Origin: Mycolicibacterium aubagnense
Lineage (GTDB): Bacteria; Actinomycetota; Actinomycetes; Mycobacteriales; Mycobacteriaceae
Assembly: GCF_010730955.1 (NCBI RefSeq)
Contig: NZ_AP022577.1
Coordinates: forward strand, 744,001 to 808,000
DNA length: 64,000 nt
Reading direction: 5' to 3'
The notes beneath the pieces are model-generated. The model had not been told where the DNA came from and did not search any database. It saw only the letters and a list, made by a program, of their open reading frames with translations. This document shows, piece by piece, positions 34,169 to 41,526 of the stretch; position 1 is the stretch's first letter; each line of letters opens with the position of its first letter. The position numbers and the translations under genes were made by a program.

Positions 34169-36127
34169 ATGCTTGCTGGACTCGCATTCGGCTCGGAGAT
34201 CAAGCGTTTCGGCCGCAGCCGCATGACGCGCGCCGCGATCGTGGTGCTGATGCTGCTGCCGCTGGTGTACGGCGCGCTGTACCTGTGGGCGTTCTGGGAT
34301 CCGTTCGGACAGGTCAACAAGATGCCGGTGGCACTGGTGAACGCCGACCGCGGCGCCGTCGTCGAGGGCGTCCACGTCAACGCGGGCGACGAGATCGCCA
34401 GGAGCCTGACGGCCGACCACAGCCTGGACTGGCACGTGGTGAGCGACCGGGAGGCGCGCGACGGCGTCGAGCACGGCAAGTTCTACTTCATGCTGGAGCT
34501 GCCGGAGAACTTCAGCGAGGCCATCGCTTCCCCGGTCACCGGCGATCCCAAAAGAGCCCAGCTGATCGCCGTCTACAACGACGCCAACAACTACATCTCC
34601 TCGACCATCGGCCGCACCGCGACCAGCCAGGTTCTCAACGCGGTGTCCACCCGCATCTCCGGTCAGGCGGTCAATCAGATTCTGTCCGTGGTGGTTTCCT
34701 CCGGCGCCGGCATCAAGCAGGCCGCCGACGGGGCGCAGAAACTGGCCGACGGCGCGGCGCAGGTAGATACCGGCGCAGGCAAGTTGGTCAGTGGTCTCGA
34801 CGACGCCCGCACCGGCTCGGCGAAGCTGTCCTCCGGCGCCAAGCAGCTGTCCAGCGGCATCACCCAAGCCACCGACCCGCTGCTGAAGGTGACCACGGCC
34901 CTGTCACAGGTCGGCGGAAGCACCGAGCAGTTGCAACAGAGCGCGACGGCACTGGAGCAGGCTGCCGATCAGGCCGGCGCGCTCGCCACCGCGCAGGACA
35001 CCGCGGCAGCGGCGATCGGTTCGGTGATCCAACAACTTTCGGTGAACCAGGACCCGGTGTCGGCCGGCGCGGTGAATACCCTGCGCGGCGTCCAGGACCA
35101 GCTGAACGGCCATCAGTTCACGCCACAGATCCGTCAGCAGCTCACCGACGGGCGCAACGCCGCGATCTCGATGACCGAGACCCTGCGCTCCCCCGGCAGC
35201 CCGCTGCGGACCGCGCTGGATCAGGTGGGCAGCAGCGGTCAGCAGCTCACCGACAAGCTGAACCAATTACGCAACGGGGCTCAGCAGCTGGCCACCGGAA
35301 ATGCGCAATTGGCAAGCGGCATCGTCCAACTCGACGACGGGGCACGTCAGCTGAAGTCCGGTACCGTCCAGCTCAAGGACGGCAACCACGAACTGGCCAC
35401 CAAGCTTGCCGACGGCGCCAAACAGGTGCCGACCTGGACCGAGCAGCAGAAGCAGGCCATCGCCGACACCATCGGCGGCCCGGTGAACCTGGAGTCCTCA
35501 CACGAGAACGGTGCCCCGAACTTCGCCACCGGCATGGCCCCGTTCTTCCTGACGCTGGCGCTGTTCTTCGGCGCGCTCGTGCTGTGGATGGTGTTGCGGC
35601 CCTTGCAAAACCGCCCGATCGCCGCTGAGGTGCTGGCCATCAGGGTCGTGCTGGCGAGCTACCTACCGGCGGCATTCATCGCGCTGTTCCAGGCGATCAT
35701 TCTGTACTGCGTCGTACGGTTCGCGCTCGGTATGCAGGTGTCGCACCCGGTGGCGATGCTGGGCTTCATGATGCTCATCTCGCTGGCCTTCGTGGCGGCG
35801 ACGCAAGCCATCAATGCGCTCGTCGGACCGGCGGTCGGACGCGTGCTGATCATGGCGCTGCTGATGCTGCAGATGGTCAGCGCCGGCGGTATGTACCCCG
35901 TCGAGACGACGTCCAGACCGTTCCAGGTGCTGCACAGGTTCGACCCGATGACGTTCGGCGTCAACGGGCTTCGACAGCTGATCCTGGGTGGTATCGACAA
36001 CCGGCTGTGGCAGGCCATCATCGTGCTGGTTGCCATCTGGCTTGGCTCCCTCGGCATTTCGAGCCTGTGCGCCCGGCGCAACCGAACCTGGAACCTCATC
36101 CGGTTGCTGCCCGCCATCAAGATGTAG
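34169..36127 (+). CDS. YhgE/Pip-family membrane protein
   Basis: A 652-residue ABC-2-like membrane protein. One N-terminal helix (AAIVVLMLLPLVYGALYLW) leads to a long external region with coiled-coil repeats (ADGAQKLADGAAQVDTGAG, SGAKQLSSGITQ, NAQLASGIVQLDDGARQLKSG). Five C-terminal helices follow, with the family end TRPFQVL..DPMTFGVNGLRQLI-like segment. Relatives include the phage infection protein Pip, ESX-associated YueB and other export-linked proteins. AAAGG lies eight bases before the ATG. It forms a two-gene operon with the degenerate ATPase. Cargo unknown. Confidence 0.85.
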   Translation: MLAGLAFGSEIKRFGRSRMTRAAIVVLMLLPLVYGALYLWAFWDPFGQVNKMPVALVNADRGAVVEGVHVNAGDEIARSLTADHSLDWHVVSDREARDGVEHGKFYFMLELPENFSEAIASPVTGDPKRAQLIAVYNDANNYISSTIGRTATSQVLNAVSTRISGQAVNQILSVVVSSGAGIKQAADGAQKLADGAAQVDTGAGKLVSGLDDARTGSAKLSSGAKQLSSGITQATDPLLKVTTALSQVGGSTEQLQQSATALEQAADQAGALATAQDTAAAAIGSVIQQLSVNQDPVSAGAVNTLRGVQDQLNGHQFTPQIRQQLTDGRNAAISMTETLRSPGSPLRTALDQVGSSGQQLTDKLNQLRNGAQQLATGNAQLASGIVQLDDGARQLKSGTVQLKDGNHELATKLADGAKQVPTWTEQQKQAIADTIGGPVNLESSHENGAPNFATGMAPFFLTLALFFGALVLWMVLRPLQNRPIAAEVLAIRVVLASYLPAAFIALFQAIILYCVVRFALGMQVSHPVAMLGFMMLISLAFVAATQAINALVGPAVGRVLIMALLMLQMVSAGGMYPVETTSRPFQVLHRFDPMTFGVNGLRQLILGGIDNRLWQAIIVLVAIWLGSLGISSLCARRNRTWNLIRLLPAIKM

Positions 36128-36184
36128 GGCTCAGCGACGTTGCCGGTCGGGACTAGCCCCACCGACACTGCTCGCGGTGGCCAA

Positions 36185-36604
36185 TCAGAGCAAGCAGACG
36201 CCGGCGACCAGGAGCGCGACGACCTTGACCAACTCCAGCCCCACGTAGACATAGTGACCGCGGGAGCGTGGCCCGACGCGTCCGGCCAGTACCTCGTCCG
36301 ACCGGCGATGCAGCCTGGGACGCACGACCAGCAGCTGTACCGCCAGCGCCGCCACGGCCACGGAGGACGCGGCCGTGGCGGCCACCGAAGGCCGACTCAC
36401 CAAGGCCGCCAGCACAATTCCCGCTGCGAACACCAGCTCGACGGTGTTGAGGGCGCGGAATACCAGGCGTCCGATGCCGAGCCCGATCTGCAGCGTGACC
36501 TGCGGTGCCCGGAATTTCAGTGGGGCCTCCAGGAAGGAGATGGCCAGCACCATCCCCAACCAGACGAACGTGATGGCGACCTGGATCGCTGTCGCGGTAC
36601 TCAT
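36185..36604 (-). CDS. Small four-helix membrane protein
   Basis: A 139-residue protein with four membrane segments (AIQVAITFVWLGMVLAISF, LVFRALNTVELVFAAGIVL, SSVAVAALAVQLLVV, LVKVVALLVAGVCLL). No recognised catalytic motif. It follows the flavohaemoglobin gene in the same direction with only 11 bases between, so the two are probably co-transcribed; it may take part in the response to nitric oxide. Confidence 0.72.
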   Translation of the reverse strand: MSTATAIQVAITFVWLGMVLAISFLEAPLKFRAPQVTLQIGLGIGRLVFRALNTVELVFAAGIVLAALVSRPSVAATAASSVAVAALAVQLLVVRPRLHRRSDEVLAGRVGPRSRGHYVYVGLELVKVVALLVAGVCLL

Positions 36605-36615
36605 CAGCAGCGAAG

Positions 36616-37806
36616 CTAGACGGCCAGCGGGCTGAACGCTTCGAACCAGATGCGCTCACGCGGTACCCCGGCTTCTCCGAGCTGACGGACCGCCGCTGCC
36701 ATGAACGACGTCGGACCGCAGATGTAGACGTTTGCCTCGGACGGGAAGTCGATGGCACTCAGGTCGATTCGGCCGCGCCGGTCCGGTTCGGTCAGCGGAT
36801 AGCCGTCGGGCAGCCCGTCGTACCAGGTGTGCAGCGTGGCACCGGGAATGCGGTCGACCAGATCGGCAAGTTCGGCGCGGTGGGCGTGACTTGCGCGGGT
36901 GCGGTCGCAGTGCACCACGGTCACAGGGCGTCCCGGCTGCTCGGCCGCGATGAAGTAGAGCATGCCCAACACGGGGGTGATCCCGATGCCCGCCGAGATC
37001 AGCAGCAACGGCATATCCGCCGGACTGTCCAGGGCGATGTCGCCGAACGGGTGCGACACCTGAAGCACGTCACCTTCGAAGACGTACTCGTGCAGGTACG
37101 ACGACACCGCGCCCTCGCGACGCACCGAGATGCGCCACCGGTCGTCGGCACCCGCGTGCGACAAGCTGTACTGACGAATCTGGCGAGCGCCGTCGGGCAG
37201 CCGTACGGCCACCGAAATGTACTGTCCCGGAACGAAATCAGGGAGTTTCCCGCCGTCGACGGCAGCCAGCCCGAAAGCCACCGTAAGCGGCGACTGCTGC
37301 ACCCTGTCCATGACCTTGACCGGCATCCAGACATGCTCCGGACCCGTGCCGGCCGCCTCGTACAACTCCCGTTCCCGACCGATCAGCATGTCGGCCATCG
37401 ACCAGTAGACCGCCGTCCACGCCTCGGCGACATCGGCGGTGACGACGTCCGCGCCGAGCACCTCGACGATCGCCGCGAACAGGTGCTCGTAGACCACCGG
37501 ATACTGCTCGGGCGCCACACCGAGCGACGCGTGTTTGTGCGCGATCCGCTCGATGACGTCGACCCCGGGCGCGTCAGGGTCGACCAGCAGTGTGGCGTAC
37601 ATGGCGACCGATCCCGCCAGCGCCTTCTGCTGCGATCCGTTGGCCTGATTGCCGCGGTTGAACAGATCACGCTCCAACTCGGGATGCGCCGCGAACAACC
37701 GGCGGTAGAAAACCGGGGTGATCTCCCCGATCGCACCACCGACCACCGGCAATGTGGCGTGGACAACCTCGGCGTGAGCCGCCGACAAACGGGACGTAGA
37801 CAACAT
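36616..37806 (-). CDS. hmp: Flavohaemoglobin (nitric oxide dioxygenase)
   Basis: A 396-residue protein with an N-terminal globin (about 1-140) and a ferredoxin-NADP reductase-like part. The globin has FYRRLFAAHPEL, with the distal tyrosine, and HKHASLGVAPEQY with the proximal histidine. The reductase has RQYSLS for FAD and AGIGITPVLGML for NAD(P)H. It converts NO and O2 to nitrate in the cytosol. I chose ATG 37806, with AAAGG ten bases upstream, over the GTG 15 bases earlier. The upstream gap is AT-rich with a TATTTAAATA palindrome, consistent with a regulated promoter. Confidence 0.92.
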   Translation of the reverse strand: MLSTSRLSAAHAEVVHATLPVVGGAIGEITPVFYRRLFAAHPELERDLFNRGNQANGSQQKALAGSVAMYATLLVDPDAPGVDVIERIAHKHASLGVAPEQYPVVYEHLFAAIVEVLGADVVTADVAEAWTAVYWSMADMLIGRERELYEAAGTGPEHVWMPVKVMDRVQQSPLTVAFGLAAVDGGKLPDFVPGQYISVAVRLPDGARQIRQYSLSHAGADDRWRISVRREGAVSSYLHEYVFEGDVLQVSHPFGDIALDSPADMPLLLISAGIGITPVLGMLYFIAAEQPGRPVTVVHCDRTRASHAHRAELADLVDRIPGATLHTWYDGLPDGYPLTEPDRRGRIDLSAIDFPSEANVYICGPTSFMAAAVRQLGEAGVPRERIWFEAFSPLAV

Positions 37807-38043
37807 GGCAGAACCTTTCACTGCGTCGTGAATGCGCTGGCGCGACGTGGCTCGAAAGTTCCCGATGCCCGTCCTCCACCTGTCAAGCAGGCTATTTAAA
37901 TAAGTATGATCGATGCAAGTATTGCGCGCGGTGACCTACGCCACAACGCGGTACGCGGCCCTGCCGACCGACCGGACACCAGGTTTCGGATTTATCGACC
38001 ACGACGATGTTTGACCGCGCCGTCAGGCGGCAATCAACTGGAC
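37807..38043. promoter_or_regulatory. Divergent promoter region between hmp and a small secreted protein gene
   Basis: A 237-base gap. It contains the palindrome TATTTAAATA (37893-37902) and two direct AAGTAT repeats (about 37902 and 37917), all AT-rich against the local background. These could be promoter elements or sites for an NO-responsive regulator; no consensus is matched with confidence. Confidence 0.4.
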
Positions 38044-38409
38044 ATGTTGAGTAACAAAATCATTCCCTTGTTGGCGGCCGGAGCGTTCGCAACGGCCGGC
38101 GTGGCCGCCTCGTTCGTATCGGCCGAAATGATGCCGAACACCATCAGCAGCCATGCGGTGCTGACCAGCTACCCGCTGCAGCCTGCCGATGATTCGGGTG
38201 GCGGCCCCGGTGGCAGTGGTTGCGTCAACGGCCAGTGCGGTTCGGGCGGCGTCAACGGCGGTCCGGGGGGCGGCCCCGGCGGTTCCGGGTGCGTACCCAC
38301 TCAGTACGGCACAGCATGCGGCTCGGGCGGCGCCAACGCCGGACCGGGCGGGCTGCCCGGCGGTAGCGGCTGCATCCCTGGAATCGGCTGCGGCGGCGGC
38401 CACGCCTAG
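38044..38409 (+). CDS. Small secreted Gly/Cys-repeat protein
   Basis: A 121-residue exported protein starting at ATG 38044. A hydrophobic signal segment (IIPLLAAGAFATAGVAASF) is followed by a linker and then three units built on PGGSGC[VI], each with a second cysteine a few residues later (CVNGQC, CVPTQYGTAC, CIPGIGC) and Gly/Asn-rich spacing. Six cysteines suggest three small disulfide loops or metal binding. No family recognised. The longer open frame upstream is rejected because it lacks a signal peptide. Confidence 0.68.
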   Translation: MLSNKIIPLLAAGAFATAGVAASFVSAEMMPNTISSHAVLTSYPLQPADDSGGGPGGSGCVNGQCGSGGVNGGPGGGPGGSGCVPTQYGTACGSGGANAGPGGLPGGSGCIPGIGCGGGHA

Positions 38410-38445
38410 GCGCCGTTCAGCCTCTCTCCGCAACCAACAGACGGT

Positions 38446-38495
38446 CGATGGCGCTGGTGCTCTCGGACGAAAGTCCTTGATGCACCAGCGCATCG
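38446..38495. terminator. Nested hairpin between convergent genes
   Basis: A 14-base stem with one bulged G (CGATGgCGCTGGTGC with GCACCAGCGCATCG) encloses a second hairpin, GGAC-GAAA-GTCC, with a GNRA tetraloop. It lies between the Gly/Cys protein and the sigma factor gene and probably terminates both. Confidence 0.65.
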
Positions 38496-38536
38496 AGAAA
38501 CGCGGCTGCACCGTAACCCGTTACGCCAGAGCGTCG

Positions 38537-39337
38537 TCAGGTCTGCGCCACCTGCTCTCGGATATCGCGCAGCGTCCGATCCAGGATCCGCGAGACGTGC
38601 ATCTGCGAGACGCCGATCGTATCGGCAATCTGACGTTGGGTCTTGGATGCGAAGAACCGCAGGTAGAGAATTCGTTGTTCGCGGGGCGGGAGCGCCGCCA
38701 GCGCCGGCTTCACGGACTCCCGCTCGGTGACCCGCTCGAACCCTTCGTCGAGGTCGCCGAGGAGGTCGGCGAGCGACTGGGGGTTGTCGTCATTGTCGAC
38801 CACGGGCGTGTCGAGTGACTGGGGCTGATAGGCATTGGCCGCCAGCAGCCCTTCCGCGATCTGTTCCGGAGCAACACTCAACGCTTCGGCGAGTTCCCCG
38901 GTATTCGGCGACCGCCCCAACCGCTGCGTCAATTCTGTTGTCACGCCTTTCATTTGCTGGCGGATGTCGCGAATGCTCCTGGGCACATGGACTTTCCAGC
39001 CGTAGTCACGGAAGTGGCGCCGGAGCTCGCCCATGATGGTCGGGACCGCGAACGCGACAAATCCCGCGCCGTTGCCCGGATCGAAACGGTTGACCGCTTG
39101 GATCAGACCGACGCGGGCGACCTGGACCAGGTCATCGATGTTCTCTCCCCTGCCATCGAAATGGCGGGCCAGCCGGTCCGCCAACGGGCAGCACCGCAAC
39201 ACGATGTTGTCGCGCTGCCTAATGAACTCATCGGACGCTGCAGGAAGTGTGCGCAACTTCACCACCATGTCGGGGACATCCGCGTACTCATCTGAGTAAC
39301 GGGCGCCTTCAGGCTTCTCCAGCAATGAGATTGACAT
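38537..39337 (-). CDS. SigF/SigB-family RNA polymerase sigma factor
   Basis: A 266-residue group 3 sigma factor. Region 2 has ENIDDLVQVARVGLIQAVNRFDP and FVAFAVPTIMGELRRHFRD; region 3 has WKVHVPRSIRDIRQQ; region 4 has LPPREQRILYLRFFASKTQRQIADTIGVSQMHVSRILDRTL. This is the SigF type of mycobacteria, used in stress and stationary phase. The start is ATG 39337 with GGAAGG upstream; an earlier start would add nine residues. No anti-sigma gene is adjacent, so it is probably a SigF paralogue. An inverted repeat sits in its leader. Confidence 0.9.
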   Translation of the reverse strand: MSISLLEKPEGARYSDEYADVPDMVVKLRTLPAASDEFIRQRDNIVLRCCPLADRLARHFDGRGENIDDLVQVARVGLIQAVNRFDPGNGAGFVAFAVPTIMGELRRHFRDYGWKVHVPRSIRDIRQQMKGVTTELTQRLGRSPNTGELAEALSVAPEQIAEGLLAANAYQPQSLDTPVVDNDDNPQSLADLLGDLDEGFERVTERESVKPALAALPPREQRILYLRFFASKTQRQIADTIGVSQMHVSRILDRTLRDIREQVAQT

Positions 39338-39357
39338 GAACGTGCCTTCCCAGGCCC

Positions 39358-39418
39358 ACAACATGCATCGGGAAAATCAACTCACCAGAGACTCCCGGTG
39401 ATAGGGCATGCATGTTGT
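39358..39418 (-). promoter_or_regulatory. Inverted repeat in the sigma factor leader
   Basis: Arms ACAACATGCAT (39358-39368) and ATGCATGTTGT (39408-39418) are perfect complements. Inside them CGGGA and TCCCG can extend the pairing. The structure lies 20-80 bases upstream of the sigma factor start, so it could be an RNA hairpin in the leader or a paired protein-binding site. Confidence 0.45.
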
Positions 39419-39678
39419 TTCCACCGATCAGGTGGACCGGCAATCTGCCGTCGCCGATCGCCACCTTCGGTGTCCATTCAGCCACGCCCTGATCTGGACC
39501 GCGGCCGCACACCGGAAAGGAAGCTTTCAGCTGCCGTCGCTTCGGTCTAAGCGACTGCGCCGTGGTGGCGCTGTCATCGACCATACCGCCGATCGGATCG
39601 GTGCACCACCGCTGTGCCCGCTACGACCAGCCATAACCGCCGGTCAGGCGCGAAGGAAGAAAGTGAGTGGTTGGAACA

Positions 39679-39704
39679 GGTTTCACCGATCACGGTCCAG
39701 GGTA
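39679..39704 (+). promoter_or_regulatory. SigF-type promoter
   Basis: GGTTT, 16 bases, GGGTA, a full match to the mycobacterial SigF consensus. It lies 56 bases upstream of the start of the Cys-rich zinc protein. Confidence 0.7.
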
Positions 39705-39759
39705 TGCACGCCACCTGCGACAGCAACAGTCGAAGTCACGGACAGGAAGCAAGTTATCG

Positions 39760-40044
39760 ATGCCGGTGTGCATAACGTGCGGAACCGATTGCGATCAGTC
39801 GTTCACTGTCAACTGGAACGGCCGCAGTGCCAGCTTTGACTGCATCGAATGCATGGCCACGATGGTGGCCCCGATGTGTCGGCACTGTGGATGCCGAATC
39901 CTGGGCCACCCGTTGCGAATCGACGACCGCCAATACTGCTGCGACCACTGCGCCGTGGCCGGCCAGGCGGGCGCCAAACCCTCGGCAAGCAGCGAACGTT
40001 GGCAATTCGGACTGCGCTCCCTCGGGCCCGTGCCGAACGATTGA
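39760..40044 (+). CDS. Small Cys-rich zinc-binding protein
   Basis: A 94-residue protein with nine or more cysteines in paired motifs: CITCGTDC, CIEC, CRHCGC and YCCDHCA. The last two, with GHPLRIDDRQ between, resemble the zinc finger of bacterial metallothioneins (CxxCGC...YCCxxCA), but the protein is longer and has extra CxxC pairs. AGGAAG lies about 12 bases before the ATG. Controlled by a perfect SigF-type promoter, it is probably a stress-induced zinc-storing or zinc-ribbon protein. Confidence 0.72.
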   Translation: MPVCITCGTDCDQSFTVNWNGRSASFDCIECMATMVAPMCRHCGCRILGHPLRIDDRQYCCDHCAVAGQAGAKPSASSERWQFGLRSLGPVPND

Positions 40045-40061
40045 TGCAGTGCTCCCGGTGA

Positions 40062-40196
40062 TCACCGGTCCGTCAACAGCGGAAATTCCTCGGCTTCGAC
40101 GCGCTGGGTGTGATCCTCCGTAGCCTGTCGCAGGTGGGTCAGCGCAGTCTCGAATTCTGCTGACCTCAGGTCCAGCTGCCGCTCGGTGCTATCCAC
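40062..40196 (-). pseudogene. Probable remnant of a hemerythrin-type gene
   Basis: A 44-residue open stretch ending LTHLRQATEDH...EAEEFPLL, which resembles the last helix of hemerythrin HHE domains (H...EE..FP). The rest of the domain is missing: further upstream the frame runs into the M42 peptidase gene. It could instead be a very short real gene starting at GTG 40196. It is too short to be sure. Confidence 0.35.
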
Positions 40197-40212
40197 CGCA
40201 TGCAAGTCTGGA

Positions 40213-41475
40213 TCAGCTCGGCACCACATCACCGCTGCCCTCCTCGGGCGGCCAGTGATGTCCCTGTGCCGCCGCGCCGGGGTCCGCGTAGTCACCGCGC
40301 GACAACGGCACCCACTGCTCACTGGCAGCGGCCTGTTCGGCCGGGAAATCTTCCAGATCGCCGAACGGCTGCGCGTCCCACATCGCGAAAGTCAGTGGCG
40401 TCCGGAGCCAGCTGTACAGCAGCAGATAGGTCGCCTCGAGCGAATCGAGATGCGTGCGCTCCCAGCCGTGGCTGCCGTCGAGCCCGAACCCCACGAGCGC
40501 CGCGCGGGTGGCCGCGCCGGCCTCGATGGCTGCCGCAACATCCGACCGGTAGTAGCGGAAAATGTCGCGGGCGTGGGTAATTCCCTTTTCCTGGGCCAGT
40601 TTGCACAATTTGCGGGTCAGGTAATAGTCGAATGGTCCGTGCATATCGGCCATCGGAATGGTGACGCCGTGCTCGAGGGACTGCTGGCCGGGGGCGCACA
40701 CCGCGTTGTCCACGGACACCAGTTCCGCGACGTCCGGCGGCAGGCCGTGACTGGCGCCGTGGCCCACCTCCTCGGTGATGGTCACCATGAGCGTTGTCCG
40801 GTGCGGCAGCACGATGCTGCGCTCAGCGACGACCTTGGCCAGCGTCAGCGCGATGGCCACGCCGGCCTTGCCGTCGAGGTGCCGGGAGACGACGAAACCG
40901 TCTTGGGTGAGCTCCGGGCTGGCCACCAGCGCGACGAAATCGCCCACGTTCATGCCCAGCCGTTCGAGATCCGCGCGCGACTCCACATTCCGGTCCACGC
41001 GGACTTCGACGTCGTCCCAACTGGTCGGTTGGGTGTCGATCTCATCACCGAACGCGTGACCACTGGCCTTGAGCGGCATGACGGTTCCGGTGAAGAACTG
41101 GTCGTTGTCGTCGGGCAGGATCCGGACCCGGGCCCCGGTGGCAAACCGAGCCGAGAAGGTACCGACCGGCACGAGTGCCAGCCGGCCGTTGTCCTTGAGC
41201 TCGCGCACCATGCAGCCGATGGTGTCGGCGTGCACCACGATGGCCCGGTCGGTGGTCTGCGATCGCCCCGGCAGCTCGGCGATCAGCGCGCCACGGCGGG
41301 TCAGCGTGAACGGCACACCGAGCTTGGTCAGGGTCTGGCCGATCAGTTGCATCACGGCATCGGTGCGCCCTGACGGGCTTGGCGTCTGCAATAACGCCAG
41401 CAGCGTGTCGACCATCCAGCCACGGTCATCCGCCGACATGTGCACGTTTTCGGCATCGCCGGGCTCAGCCATCAT
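40213..41475 (-). CDS. M42-type peptidase of the NAGGN osmolyte operon
   Basis: A 420-residue metallopeptidase of the M42/M18-like fold. AIVVHADTIGCMV holds the first metal histidine, SRHLDGKAGVAIAL the bridging aspartate, and TITEEVGHGAS the catalytic and metal glutamates. This subtype is found almost only with the asparagine synthase-like and GNAT/ATP-grasp genes of the N-acetylglutaminylglutamine amide (NAGGN) operon, where it may degrade the osmolyte or process a precursor. GGAGGG directly precedes two adjacent ATG codons. It is the last gene of the operon, 51 bases after the synthetase. Confidence 0.85.
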   Translation of the reverse strand: MMAEPGDAENVHMSADDRGWMVDTLLALLQTPSPSGRTDAVMQLIGQTLTKLGVPFTLTRRGALIAELPGRSQTTDRAIVVHADTIGCMVRELKDNGRLALVPVGTFSARFATGARVRILPDDNDQFFTGTVMPLKASGHAFGDEIDTQPTSWDDVEVRVDRNVESRADLERLGMNVGDFVALVASPELTQDGFVVSRHLDGKAGVAIALTLAKVVAERSIVLPHRTTLMVTITEEVGHGASHGLPPDVAELVSVDNAVCAPGQQSLEHGVTIPMADMHGPFDYYLTRKLCKLAQEKGITHARDIFRYYRSDVAAAIEAGAATRAALVGFGLDGSHGWERTHLDSLEATYLLLYSWLRTPLTFAMWDAQPFGDLEDFPAEQAAASEQWVPLSRGDYADPGAAAQGHHWPPEEGSGDVVPS

Positions 41476-41526
41476 CCCTCCAATTCACCGGCCCTTGTCC
41501 AACAACGACATTCGAACCTGGGCCAC

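Larger units (their letters stand above)
39338..39759. other. Long intergenic region with regulatory sites
   Basis: A 422-base gap between the divergent sigma factor and the Cys-rich protein gene. It contains an inverted repeat in the sigma factor leader (39358-39418) and a SigF-type promoter facing the Cys-rich gene (39679-39704). I see no coding sequence in it. Confidence 0.6.
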
